This document shows, piece after piece, positions 34,006 to 41,834 of a stretch of DNA of 56,560 nucleotides. The notes below the pieces were generated by a model. The model was not told the origin of the DNA and made no database searches. It saw nothing but the letters and a program-made list of their open reading frames with translations. A program made the translations under genes and the position numbers. The stretch comes from Chloracidobacterium sp. UBA3360 (lineage in GTDB: Bacteria; Acidobacteriota; Blastocatellia; Pyrinomonadales; Pyrinomonadaceae): NCBI GenBank assembly GCA_002360555.1, contig DEQS01000036.1, forward strand, positions 1 to 56,560, given 5' to 3'. Within the stretch, counting starts at the first letter, position 1, and each line of letters starts with the position of its first letter.

Positions 34006-34941
34006 TTATGCGGTCGTAGCTCTTTCAAACGGTATATCATCAAAATGCGTCATTGTCTTGAACGCCTTGAAACGCTCAGTGATCTCCGGATAATCAAGAG
34101 CATCGACACGCTCGGTGCCAAATTTTTCAACGTTGAACGAAGCCATCACGGAGCCATAAACCATCGCACGGCGAAGCGTCGCGTCGGTCACCTCTTTGTG
34201 AGCGGCAAGATAGCCCATAAATCCGCCGGCGAACGTGTCGCCCGCACCCGTCGGGTCGAAAACGCTCTCGAGCGGATACGCCGGCACGGCAAAGTAGCCG
34301 TCCGCGGTAAACAGCGTTGCACCGTATTCGCCGCGTTTGATGACGACGGCTTTGGGGCCGATCTCCATGATCTTGCGGGCGGCAACGTGGATGCTCGTCT
34401 CGTCGGTCAGTTGTCTAGCCTCGGCGTCGTTGATGATGATGCAATCGACGACCTTGATGGTCTCGATGAGGGCGTCTTTCATCGACGTGATCCAAAAATT
34501 CATCGTGTCCATCGCGACAAACTTCGCGTCCGGCATCTGCTCGCGAACCTGTTTCTGCAGCATCGGCAGGATGTTTGCGAGGAACAGAATCTCAGCAGAT
34601 TGCGAATTGTCGCTCAGTTTCGGGTCAAACGTCTCGAACACATTTAGCTGCGTGTCCAGAGTGTGTGCCGTGTTCATGTCGTAATCGTAACGGCCCTGCC
34701 AGAAAAAGGTCTTGCCGTCAGGCACGATCTGTATATCGTCCGTGTTGATGTTGTGACGTTTAAAAACGGCCCACTCTTCGTCGCCAAAATCACCGCCGAC
34801 CACGCCGACCGCGTTCACTTTCGTAAAAAACGAAGCCGACAACCCAAAATGCGTCGCCGCACCGCCCAAGATCTTGTCCCGTTTTCCAAAAGGCGTCTCC
34901 AAAGCATCGAACGCCACCGAACCAACTACTGTTAATGACAT
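34006..34941 (-). CDS. PfkB-family carbohydrate or nucleoside kinase
   Basis: A 311-residue ribokinase-like enzyme. The family signature DPTGAGDTFAGGFMG includes the catalytic Asp of GAGD near residue 230. The N-terminus has GSVAFDALETPFG and a conserved GG substrate lid region (ILGGAATHFGLSA). This subgroup is often annotated sugar kinase or adenosine kinase-like; the substrate cannot be fixed. A GGAG ribosome site precedes the ATG. Confidence 0.9.
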   Translation of the reverse strand: MSLTVVGSVAFDALETPFGKRDKILGGAATHFGLSASFFTKVNAVGVVGGDFGDEEWAVFKRHNINTDDIQIVPDGKTFFWQGRYDYDMNTAHTLDTQLNVFETFDPKLSDNSQSAEILFLANILPMLQKQVREQMPDAKFVAMDTMNFWITSMKDALIETIKVVDCIIINDAEARQLTDETSIHVAARKIMEIGPKAVVIKRGEYGATLFTADGYFAVPAYPLESVFDPTGAGDTFAGGFMGYLAAHKEVTDATLRRAMVYGSVMASFNVEKFGTERVDALDYPEITERFKAFKTMTHFDDIPFERATTA

Positions 34942-34994
34942 GTATTAAAAGGATCTCCGAAAATAGAATTACGAAAACTCTTATTTTACACAGA

Positions 34995-35612
34995 TTAGGC
35001 TCTATTTGCGATTTTCAGCGCTGCTAATTCGGCTTCGAGTTCGGCGATGCGGTCGTGGAGGGGTTTCGTTCCTGCTTCGATTTCTTCGAGAGTGAAACGC
35101 GGAGTGATATGCTGTGGACAATTCCAGTCGTAGGCGGTGACGTGGAGAACCATCACCCGCTCGATCTTTGCCGCGTAATCGGGCATGGTCAGGCTTTTGA
35201 TAAGGGCCGGGTCGTTAGCGGCGTCGATAACCTCGATCTCAGCAAATATCTTTAGCCGCGACTGGTTTGGATAATCCATTAAGAAGATGGCGGCCTTGTT
35301 ATTTTTGGCGATGTTGCCGACGGAAATGTATTGCAGATTGCCGCGAAAATCTGCGTAACCGAGCGTCTTCTCGTCCAGAACTTTCAGGAAGCCTTTGGGG
35401 CCGCCGCGAAACTGCACATATGGATGGCCGTCTTCGTTTACCGTTGCCATGTAAAACCCGTCACGTTCGCCGATAAATACCGCTTCGTTGTGAGTGAGTT
35501 CGTCGAGACGGTCGATGTTCTCGAGCCGCTCGTTAGCACGCCGAACGCCATATTGCTCCTGCGTTTTCTTAACGCTATCAGTGAAAGCGATCTTGGCAAA
35601 CGGGTTTGGCAT
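34995..35612 (-). CDS. pyridoxamine 5'-phosphate oxidase-fold flavoprotein
   Basis: A 205-residue protein with the split-barrel flavin-binding fold. ERDGFYMATVNEDGHPYVQFRGG is the FMN-binding strand pair, and YISVGNIAKNNKAAIFLMDY is typical of the PNPOx-like pyridoxamine oxidase family that is not PdxH itself. The C-terminal 30 residues are a coiled coil (RIAELEAELAALK). It may be an F420/FMN-dependent reductase or a stress-related flavoprotein. It starts 4 bp after the VOC gene. Confidence 0.84.
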   Translation of the reverse strand: MPNPFAKIAFTDSVKKTQEQYGVRRANERLENIDRLDELTHNEAVFIGERDGFYMATVNEDGHPYVQFRGGPKGFLKVLDEKTLGYADFRGNLQYISVGNIAKNNKAAIFLMDYPNQSRLKIFAEIEVIDAANDPALIKSLTMPDYAAKIERVMVLHVTAYDWNCPQHITPRFTLEEIEAGTKPLHDRIAELEAELAALKIANRA

Positions 35613-35616
35613 GAGC

Positions 35617-35994
35617 CTAGTTTACCCGCCACGGCGGATTTTTGCGATTTTCACCGGCACGAAAGAGACATATTTTATTGCCGTTGGGGTCGAGGAGATA
35701 GGCTTGGCGCCAGAGCCAATCGCGATCGGTGGGGTCTTCGGTAAAGCTGAGGCCGAGAGATTTGAGGCGGGCGACCTCTTCGTCGAGGTCGTCGCATTCG
35801 AAATAGAGGACGATGTTGTTTGTAGCGGTGACTTGGTCGGCGACCTGGACCGAAAGCGTCGCTTCGCCGTCGGGGCATTCGAGCCGGGCGTATCGTGGCA
35901 GGGAATCGACTATACGTTTGAGGCCGAGCTTTTCGAAGAACTCGACGGTTTCGACAGGACGTTGGGTGTAGACAGTGACTTGGTTGAGGTTCAT
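35617..35994 (-). CDS. VOC-superfamily (glyoxalase/dioxygenase fold) protein
   Basis: A 125-residue single vicinal-oxygen-chelate domain with the beta-alpha-beta3 halves (QVTVYTQRPVETVEFFEKLG; then ECDDLDEEVARLKSLGLSF and the end YLLDPNGNKICLFRAG). The usual metal-ligand pattern is only partly clear. Substrate unknown. It probably forms one message with the PPOX-fold gene. Confidence 0.87.
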   Translation of the reverse strand: MNLNQVTVYTQRPVETVEFFEKLGLKRIVDSLPRYARLECPDGEATLSVQVADQVTATNNIVLYFECDDLDEEVARLKSLGLSFTEDPTDRDWLWRQAYLLDPNGNKICLFRAGENRKNPPWRVN

Positions 35995-36005
35995 AGCCGC
36001 ATTCT

Positions 36006-36069
36006 AACAGAATATACAGGATGGGCAGGATATTGCTTTATCGATCCTGTGTATCCTGTCCATCCTGTT
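36006..36069. repeat. inverted repeat, AACAGGAT family, copy 1
   Basis: 26-bp arms at 36006-36031 and 36044-36069 pair with six mismatches. The arms contain 9-bp steps (ACAGGATGG, ACAGGATAC, ACAGGAT). On the minus strand it begins with TTAACAGGAT about 8 bp after the stop of the gene at 36075. The second copy is at 36596. Confidence 0.85.
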
Positions 36070-36074
36070 AATTT

Positions 36075-36527
36075 CTACTTTTCAGTGTTGAGAACGGAGA
36101 GGGTCTTTTTAGCATCCGTGACGTATTTGCTGTCGGGATATTTATCGACGAGCATTGTGAGGTACATCTTGGCACTCTCGCGCAGCTTTTCGGGGGTAAA
36201 TTTTTCTTTATCTTTCTCTTTCTTTAGATCGACAGGCTGCTTGCCCTTGCCCTCGGACAGGTAATAGCTGCTCATCCCGCCGATAAATAAGAATTCGTCG
36301 ATCTTTGAGAAATCCGGATACGCCGCAAATGTCTCTTCGAACCGCATCAAGGTGGCTTTGTACGCCTTTTTGAGCGAGTAGTAATTCCACGCGACATCAA
36401 GATTGTGCTTAGCGTCCGCTTCCATAATAGGATCACGGTCGATCGCAGGCGTGACGTTGCGCTGGGCATATGCTCCGGTGGCCGAAATAGCGAGGACGAG
36501 GAAAGCTAAAGCGAATAACTTATTCAT
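36075..36527 (-). CDS. exported TPR/BamD-like protein
   Basis: A 150-residue secreted protein. It has a signal peptide (LFALAFLVLAISATGAYA) and a helical body with two repeat-like helix pairs, ending RESAKMYLTMLVDKYPDSKYVTDAKKTL, which matches the outer-membrane lipoprotein YfiO/BamD TPR pattern. No lipobox Cys is present. It may act in envelope assembly, but it is much shorter than BamD. Repeat elements of one family lie on both sides. Confidence 0.72.
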   Translation of the reverse strand: MNKLFALAFLVLAISATGAYAQRNVTPAIDRDPIMEADAKHNLDVAWNYYSLKKAYKATLMRFEETFAAYPDFSKIDEFLFIGGMSSYYLSEGKGKQPVDLKKEKDKEKFTPEKLRESAKMYLTMLVDKYPDSKYVTDAKKTLSVLNTEK

Positions 36528-36595
36528 AACTATCTAAAGATGAATGAAACAGCGGAAAGGTTTACCTAAATTGCTTACAATCAATCCAGAATTCA

Positions 36596-36654
36596 AACAG
36601 GATGTACAAGATCAACAGGATGCGATCTATCCTGATAATCCTGTATATCCTGTT
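36596..36654. repeat. inverted repeat, AACAGGAT family, copy 2
   Basis: 26-bp arms at 36596-36621 and 36629-36654 pair with four mismatches around a 7-base spacer. Units step by 9 bp (AACAGGATG, TACAAGATC, AACAGGATG). On the minus strand it begins with TTAACAGGAT shortly after the mtnP stop. Confidence 0.88.
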
Positions 36655-36662
36655 AAAAAATA

Positions 36663-37532
36663 CTATCGATATTTTCCAATAATAGCCTCAAGCTTCTTTG
36701 CTGTTTCCACTGGCCAGCTTGATGGCGGCGTGAAGATCGCGTTTTTGATGGCGTCGGCAAACTGATTTGGCGTTTGTTTGTCAGCGACGCGGCGGACGGC
36801 GTCTTTCATGACGAGCTGGGCGTTGCGGACGTTTTTGCCGAGGGTTTCGATGACCATTTCGGCGGTGACGTCGTCGTGGCCTTCGTACCAGCAGTCGTAA
36901 TCGGTGACGAGGGCGAGCGTGGCGTATGCGATCTCGGCTTCGCGGGCGAGCTTTGCCTCTTGGAGGTTGGTCATCCCGATGATGTCCATGCCCCATTGGC
37001 GATAGACGTTAGACTCGGCCTTGGTCGAGAACGCGGGACCCTCCATACAGACGTATGAACCGCCGCGATGCGTTTTGACGCCGACGGTGTTGCATGAGGC
37101 TTCGAGAATGTCGCCAAGCTCATTACACACAGGATGTGCGAACGTAACGTGCCCTACGATTCCGTTGCCAAAGAATGTAGATTCGTGAGCACGCGCGCGT
37201 GTACGGTCAAAAAACTGATCGGGTATGACAAAATCTGTGGGTGCGTATTGCTCCTGCAAACTGCCGACAGCCGACACCGACAAGATATATTCGACGCCGA
37301 GCATCTTCATCGCGTAGATATTTGCCCTAAAGGGAAGCTCGCTTGGCGTAAATTTGTGCCCGCGAGCATGACGCGGCAAAAACGCGACCGTCACACCGTC
37401 CAGTTCGCCCACGATAAATGCATCCGACGGCGAGCCAAACGGCGTCTCAACGGGAATTTCCCGCACATTTTCCAATTCCGGCATCTGGTACAAACCGCTG
37501 CCGCCGATGATTCCGATCTTAACCTGTTCCAT
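36663..37532 (-). CDS. mtnP: S-methyl-5'-thioadenosine phosphorylase
   Basis: A 289-residue nucleoside phosphorylase splitting methylthioadenosine into adenine and methylthioribose 1-phosphate, part of methionine salvage. Family marks are IGIIGGSGLYQ at 6-16, LPRHARGHKFTPSELPFRANI, GGSYVCMEGPAFSTKAES and GMTNLQEAKLAREAEI. The phosphate and purine loops fit MTAP rather than inosine/guanosine phosphorylase, although some relatives accept adenosine or inosine. It begins 2 bp after the preceding gene's stop. Confidence 0.93.
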   Translation of the reverse strand: MEQVKIGIIGGSGLYQMPELENVREIPVETPFGSPSDAFIVGELDGVTVAFLPRHARGHKFTPSELPFRANIYAMKMLGVEYILSVSAVGSLQEQYAPTDFVIPDQFFDRTRARAHESTFFGNGIVGHVTFAHPVCNELGDILEASCNTVGVKTHRGGSYVCMEGPAFSTKAESNVYRQWGMDIIGMTNLQEAKLAREAEIAYATLALVTDYDCWYEGHDDVTAEMVIETLGKNVRNAQLVMKDAVRRVADKQTPNQFADAIKNAIFTPPSSWPVETAKKLEAIIGKYR

Positions 37533-37534
37533 AT

Positions 37535-38044
37535 TTACTTATTTTTTTCCTTCTCCGGACACGCAGCAGCATCGACAATGGCTTTTAGTTCGCCGCTATT
37601 TCGTTTGGCGACAAGGGTTTCGAGCTCGGTGTTCTTCGCCTTATCGTTCGAGGCGAGCATTGCTTCGTAGGTTCTCAAAACACTCTCGATACCTGCGAGA
37701 TTTGCCGCTTTTTCATCCGACTTTTGGTCCGGATTTTCGAGCTTAAAGACCGCCATGCCAAACGAGAATTGCATCAGAAGCTCTGACTTAAATCTATTCT
37801 TCTTTTCCGGGATGAGTTTCATCGTATCCGTGCACAGCGAAACGCTGACATCATCCGTTTCGATAAGCCACTTAAAGCCCCATTCACGGGCGCCCGCAGA
37901 ATTTGGTTCGAACGGCTTTTTTTCCAGCAGCTTAGCATTGGCGATAAATGCCGTGCGCTCCCTTTCTTTCTGCGATTGTCCGAGCGAAGCCTGCGCGGTG
38001 AGACAAATGATAAACAGTATCGAAAGTATCGTAAATCGTTTCAT
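37535..38044 (-). CDS. exported protein of unknown function
   Basis: A 169-residue protein with a signal peptide (ILSILFIICLTAQASLG) and a helical, charged mature part containing two cysteines (C~88 and C~163) that could pair. No family is recognised. It is followed after 2 bp by mtnP on the same strand. Confidence 0.7.
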   Translation of the reverse strand: MKRFTILSILFIICLTAQASLGQSQKERERTAFIANAKLLEKKPFEPNSAGAREWGFKWLIETDDVSVSLCTDTMKLIPEKKNRFKSELLMQFSFGMAVFKLENPDQKSDEKAANLAGIESVLRTYEAMLASNDKAKNTELETLVAKRNSGELKAIVDAAACPEKEKNK

Positions 38045-38123
38045 TTATTTCTTTTGACCTCTTTTTTTATTGTGAAAATACGAGTTACTCATCGTATCGC
38101 AATCACGATTAAATAAATAGCGA

Positions 38124-38147
38124 AGGGACGATCCGAACATCGCCCCT
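38124..38147 (-). terminator. hairpin after the PpiC-type isomerase gene
   Basis: A 9-bp stem with one wobble or mismatch (AGGGACGAT at 38124-38132, ATCGCCCCT at 38139-38147) and a CCGAAC loop. On the minus strand it is followed by a T-rich but interrupted tract. It lies 34 bp past the stop at 38181. Confidence 0.5.
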
Positions 38148-38180
38148 CCGTAATATCTATAACAACTGTTAGAGTCGCAG

Positions 38181-39692
38181 CTATTTCTTTGGTTCCGGTT
38201 TTTTTGGTTCCGGTTTCTTTGGCTCAGGTTTTCCCGGCTTTCCGTCCGGAGCTTGGCCCGGCTGCATTTGCGCTCCCGGAGGCATTCCCTGTGACTGCTG
38301 CTTTTGACGCATCTGCTGCATCTGCTCTTCGGTCACTTCGGGAACAGTGAAATCCGTCGGAACCGAAATATTGTTTGCCGCAACGATCTCGTCGATCAGC
38401 TTTTTCTCTTTTTCGGTTTCCAGCTTGGTGCGGACATAATCTTTGACCGGGGCCTCGCGGGCGGTCGGATTATCCGGGTCTTTGAAACCCGTCGAGATCA
38501 AAATGTGACGGGCATCGTAAGTGTCGCCGGTTGGTGCGGGCGGCTGTCCGGGAGCCGCTGCTGCCGGTTTAGACGTGCTCGGGCCGAGTTTACGCTCGAG
38601 CTTGATGATGTGATATCCAAAATCGGTCTCGACCAGCTCTGGTGCGATCTGTCCCGGCTCCAGAGCGAGTGCCGCCGTTTCAAACGGAGCGACCATGCGG
38701 CCCTTTGGCACGTCTTTATAAAGCCCGCCCTGGCCTTTTCCGTCAGGCCCTTTGTTACCCGGATCCTGCGAAAATTCGTCAGCTAGCTTGGCAAAATCCT
38801 CACCGGCTTTTGCCCTATCAAGTATACCCTGCGCGGTAGCTTTTTTCGCCGCCGGATCTAACTCAGGATGCGATTTGATGTACGCATCGATCTCTTCGTC
38901 GGTAACCTTGGTTTTTTCAGTTGCTTTCTCAGAGAACAGACGTGCAAGAAACTGTGCCTGCTGCAATTTGACCTGCAGGTTCGTGCGTTCGACAAAATCC
39001 TTTGCGAGTTCACCGGCCGCGAGTTTTGTGTTGTACTCGGCCTTATAGATTCGGATCTTTGCAAAGATATCGCGAGCCTGTGTTTTTTCTTCTTCGCTGA
39101 TCTCGCGATCCTTCATTTCGGGATTGCCCGATTTTAGGATCTCGATCTTAGCGTTGAGGAAATCGTCAAACTCTGCCTGATGCGTGCGGGATTCCTTCTC
39201 CCCGCCAAGCCCGATACGCTCCATAAAGCTTGGGCCGGACTTAGGCTGTTCGTCCTCCGCCCAATAGGCTTTGACCTGATCCTCGGTAATAAAACCAAAT
39301 GCGGGCATCGGGCCTTTGTCTTTGTTGATCTCGCGGTCGTAGTTGACGGCGATGATCTCAGAGCGGACGTTGTCCATCTCCTGAATATTTGTCGGCGTAT
39401 TTGCGAGCCCGTCACGCTGCGCCTGGCTGGCGAACGCAAGCAGTTGTTTCAGATTCTCGATCTGCTGCTTTTTCATTTCTGGATCTTCGGCGAGCTTTTT
39501 CAGGATCATCGGATTGGTCTTAGCGACGTCCGCCAGCAGCATCTCGATCTCTCCGCGGCTGATCGAGTTAAACGATGCAGTGCTGTGTCCGCCGACCTTT
39601 TTCTTCCAAACGACCAAACCAACGCCTATCGCGAGTATCGCGACGATCAGGATCAATGCTTTTGTTAAATTGCTCAATTTATGAGTCCTCAC
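38181..39692 (-). CDS. membrane-anchored PpiC/SurA-type peptidyl-prolyl isomerase
   Basis: A 503-residue periplasmic folding helper. One N-terminal anchor helix (about 10-29) is followed by a SurA/PrsA-like helical region, then the parvulin domain: LDRAKAGEDFAKLADEFSQD, GGLYKDVPKGRMVAPFE and LVETDFGYHIIKLERK. A Pro/Lys tail repeats KPEPKK three times. Family members help outer-membrane or secreted proteins fold. The start is GTG 39692. An extra stretch near 390-410 holds a Pro/Ala-rich insert within the PPIase domain end. Confidence 0.9.
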   Translation of the reverse strand: MRTHKLSNLTKALILIVAILAIGVGLVVWKKKVGGHSTASFNSISRGEIEMLLADVAKTNPMILKKLAEDPEMKKQQIENLKQLLAFASQAQRDGLANTPTNIQEMDNVRSEIIAVNYDREINKDKGPMPAFGFITEDQVKAYWAEDEQPKSGPSFMERIGLGGEKESRTHQAEFDDFLNAKIEILKSGNPEMKDREISEEEKTQARDIFAKIRIYKAEYNTKLAAGELAKDFVERTNLQVKLQQAQFLARLFSEKATEKTKVTDEEIDAYIKSHPELDPAAKKATAQGILDRAKAGEDFAKLADEFSQDPGNKGPDGKGQGGLYKDVPKGRMVAPFETAALALEPGQIAPELVETDFGYHIIKLERKLGPSTSKPAAAAPGQPPAPTGDTYDARHILISTGFKDPDNPTAREAPVKDYVRTKLETEKEKKLIDEIVAANNISVPTDFTVPEVTEEQMQQMRQKQQSQGMPPGAQMQPGQAPDGKPGKPEPKKPEPKKPEPKK

Positions 39693-39763
39693 TAATAGAA
39701 AATCTAGATATTTGCCAAACGGCTATAATATCAAAAACTGTAAATAACAGCTAATGAAAAGCG

Positions 39764-40162
39764 TTAATCGTTGGTTTGCACGAGTTCAAGCAAAACGCCG
39801 TTGGTCGCGGCAGGATGGACAAACGCCACCAGACAGCCCTCAGCTCCGATACGAGGTGACTCGTCGATCAGCCTCATGCCTTTTGCCTTAAGCTGCGCGA
39901 GACTCGCCTCTATATCATCAACCTCGATAGCAATATGGTGAATGCCGCCACCACGTTTTTCAAGAAACTTGGATATCGGCGAGTCGTCCGAGGTAGGTTC
40001 GAGCAACTCAACACGGCTTTCGCCGATCGGCAGCATCGCGACGCGGACCTTTTGATCCTCGACGATCTCGGTGTGAACATTCTCTAGCCCCAACGCGTCG
40101 GACCAGAATTTAAGGGCATCATCGATGCCTTTTGTGGCGATGCCAAGATGGTTGATCTTCAT
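39764..40162 (-). CDS. mce: methylmalonyl-CoA epimerase
   Basis: A 132-residue VOC-fold enzyme converting (S)- to (R)-methylmalonyl-CoA, the form used by the mutase. It starts INHLGIATKGIDDALKFW, whose His is a metal ligand, and carries RVAMLPIGESRVELLEP, GGGIHHIAIEVDDI and NGVLLELVQ. It overlaps the meaB stop by ATGA, so it is translated right after it. With the mutase large subunit at 25072 the window holds three parts of the propionyl-CoA to succinyl-CoA route. Confidence 0.93.
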   Translation of the reverse strand: MKINHLGIATKGIDDALKFWSDALGLENVHTEIVEDQKVRVAMLPIGESRVELLEPTSDDSPISKFLEKRGGGIHHIAIEVDDIEASLAQLKAKGMRLIDESPRIGAEGCLVAFVHPAATNGVLLELVQTND

Positions 40163-41100
40163 GATTTATCTAGTATTTTCTCAACCGCCGAATACGGGTC
40201 TGTTTCTTTTTTCGCAATTTGAGCGGCAAGATCATCGATCTTTTCCGCAGTGCCGTTGCGTTTCATCAGATCAGCAAGTAGCCGTTCCTGCACAAGTTCG
40301 GTCAAACGCCAGCGGGCGATGGCCGTCTTTCGCAACATGCCGCCGGTTTCGGCTTTTTGAAAGTCAAAATAGCTGGTGATCGCTGCCGACAGGTCTTCGA
40401 TGCCTTTGCTTTCGGTCGCGACGGTTCTGACGATCGGCGGCATCCACATGTCCGGACGATGGGCAAGGCCGAGCAGGGCTTCGAGTTCTTTTTGGGTGCG
40501 AATGACGCCCTCACGGTCGGCTTTGTTGATGACAAAAACATCGCCGATCTCCATTATTCCTGCCTTGATCGCTTGGATGTCGTCACCCATACCGGGCACG
40601 AGCACGACCACAGAAACATCCGCGGTTTTGACGATCTCGACCTCGTCCTGACCGACGCCGACCGTTTCGACAATGACCTTATCAAACCCGGCTGCATCAA
40701 GTATCGACACCGCATCGACAGTCGCACGCGAAAGCCCCCCAAGATTGCCGCGCGTCGCCATCGAGCGGATAAATACGTTTTTATCCATCCCAAGCGTCGC
40801 CATCCGAATGCGGTCGCCAAGTATCGCACCACCCGAAAACGGGCTCGACGGGTCAATGCAGACAATGCCAACCTTTTCACCCTGATCTTTGTAGTAAAGT
40901 GCGAGCTTATCGACCAGCGAAGATTTCCCTGCACCCGGAGCCCCCGTAATGCCAATGACGATCGCATTTCCCGTTCGCGGAAATACGGCTTTCATCAGTT
41001 CAGCCGCACCTTCGCTACCGCTCTCGACCTTGGTGATGGCCCGGGCGATCGAGCGTGGGTCACCTTGAAATAATTTTGCTAACAGATCTGCGTCTGACAT
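40159..41100 (-). CDS. meaB: MeaB/ArgK GTPase, methylmalonyl-CoA mutase chaperone
   Basis: A 313-residue G3E GTPase that loads and protects the cobalamin cofactor of the mutase. Walker A is GAPGAGKS at 53-60, IDPSSPFSGGAILGDRIRM is the MeaB switch region, VETVGVGQDEVEI the Walker B/switch II region, and NKADREG the guanine-binding motif. Length is typical. It is coupled to the epimerase gene. Confidence 0.95.
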   Translation of the reverse strand: MSDADLLAKLFQGDPRSIARAITKVESGSEGAAELMKAVFPRTGNAIVIGITGAPGAGKSSLVDKLALYYKDQGEKVGIVCIDPSSPFSGGAILGDRIRMATLGMDKNVFIRSMATRGNLGGLSRATVDAVSILDAAGFDKVIVETVGVGQDEVEIVKTADVSVVVLVPGMGDDIQAIKAGIMEIGDVFVINKADREGVIRTQKELEALLGLAHRPDMWMPPIVRTVATESKGIEDLSAAITSYFDFQKAETGGMLRKTAIARWRLTELVQERLLADLMKRNGTAEKIDDLAAQIAKKETDPYSAVEKILDKS

Positions 41101-41131
41101 TGGTCTATTTTCTCATTCTTTAATGGAAATC

Positions 41132-41157
41132 AAAAAAGGCGAGCCTCGCGACCCGCC
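41132..41157 (-). terminator. intrinsic terminator after the DinB-family gene
   Basis: On the minus strand an 8-bp stem with two wobble pairs (41138-41145 with 41150-41157) is closed by a GCGA tetraloop and followed by six T residues. It lies 35 bp past the DinB-family stop, just beyond an AT-rich repeat. Confidence 0.75.
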
Positions 41158-41191
41158 ATTTTGCATTTTGAATTTTGCATTCTCAATTGCC
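41158..41191. repeat. AT-rich repeat of TTTTGCATT/TTGAATT units
   Basis: Tandem-like units TTTTGCATT, TTGAATT and TTTGCATTC fill the gap between the DinB-family stop codon, which it touches directly on the minus strand, and the terminator hairpin. It lacks a clear inverted partner. Confidence 0.7.
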
Positions 41192-41719
41192 TTACATCTG
41201 CCCTTCATCAGCCGACGGGCCGTAGATCGACGGCACGGGGATGTCGTTGAGGCGAAGATAGACCGACAATTGGCCGCGATGATGAATGATGTGATTCATC
41301 ACAAACGAACGCATAACGGCGACTTTTGGCATCGTCAGATAGACCTGTTCGCCGTTTCGCATTGTCCAGTCGGTAAAGAATGTTTCATCCGGCGTTTCGC
41401 CCAGGATTATCTTTGCTTTGGCAATGTGATCGTCAAAAAAAGCAAGTAATTCCTCGGTCGAGGTCGGCTCGAACGGTTTGAAATCTGCTGTCGCAAAATC
41501 CAGCACGTCCTGTTTGAGCGTCTCTTTTGTCCAGCCAAACATCTCGGCACAGTGAACGGCCAGACGGCCCATCGTCATGGATTTTTCGTGCGGTTTCCAG
41601 TCAAATTTCTCCGGCGGAACGCGTTCGAGACAACTGCGGGTGACCTTTGCCTCGTTATCGAGCTCTGCTAAAAATGCGGTTGCCAGACGGCCTGCACTCG
41701 GTGCGGTACTTGTACTCAT
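41192..41719 (-). CDS. DinB/YfiT-family protein
   Basis: A 175-residue four-helix-bundle protein. Family marks are KVTRSCLERVPPEKFDWKPHEKSMTMGRLAVH near the N-terminus and FVMNHIIHHRGQLSVYLRLNDIPVPSIYG at the C-terminus. The His residues (H53-like in LAVH and the HHRGQ pair) form the usual metal site. Many members are mycothiol- or bacillithiol-dependent transferases; here the thiol partner is unknown. Two palindromes lie 49-97 bp upstream of the ATG. Confidence 0.9.
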   Translation of the reverse strand: MSTSTAPSAGRLATAFLAELDNEAKVTRSCLERVPPEKFDWKPHEKSMTMGRLAVHCAEMFGWTKETLKQDVLDFATADFKPFEPTSTEELLAFFDDHIAKAKIILGETPDETFFTDWTMRNGEQVYLTMPKVAVMRSFVMNHIIHHRGQLSVYLRLNDIPVPSIYGPSADEGQM

Positions 41720-41767
41720 TAACTTTATTCTCCTTGGATTTGAATTAGAGCAATATCTTAATCGATG

Positions 41768-41816
41768 TGTTGCATAAATGCAACATGAAACATTAAATAC
41801 ATCAAATGTGTTTCAT
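41768..41816. promoter_or_regulatory. two palindromes upstream of the DinB-family gene
   Basis: TGTTGCAT-AA-ATGCAACA (41768-41785) is a perfect 8-bp palindrome. It touches a second inverted repeat ATGAAACA (41785-41792)/TGTTTCAT (41809-41816). They lie 49-97 bp before the DinB-family ATG and after the acyl-CoA dehydrogenase stop at 41835. An operator is more likely than a terminator, as there is no T-run. Confidence 0.5.
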
Positions 41817-41834
41817 CTGATTATACTCTATCGA

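Noticed and set aside
33568..34647. A 359-codon open frame on the + strand
   Set aside because: It is antisense to two well-supported minus-strand genes, including the PfkB kinase with intact motifs. Its translation is low-complexity, rich in Arg and His, with no domain.
35494..36264. A 256-codon open frame on the + strand
   Set aside because: It crosses three minus-strand genes and a repeat element and shows no coherent fold.
36006..36654. An insertion sequence or MITE carrying the BamD-like gene
   Set aside because: No transposase, no target-site duplication that I can see, and the two elements are in the same orientation with their own internal symmetry.
40357..41073. A 238-codon open frame opposite meaB
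   Set aside because: It mirrors the codon pattern of meaB, whose GTPase motifs are complete.
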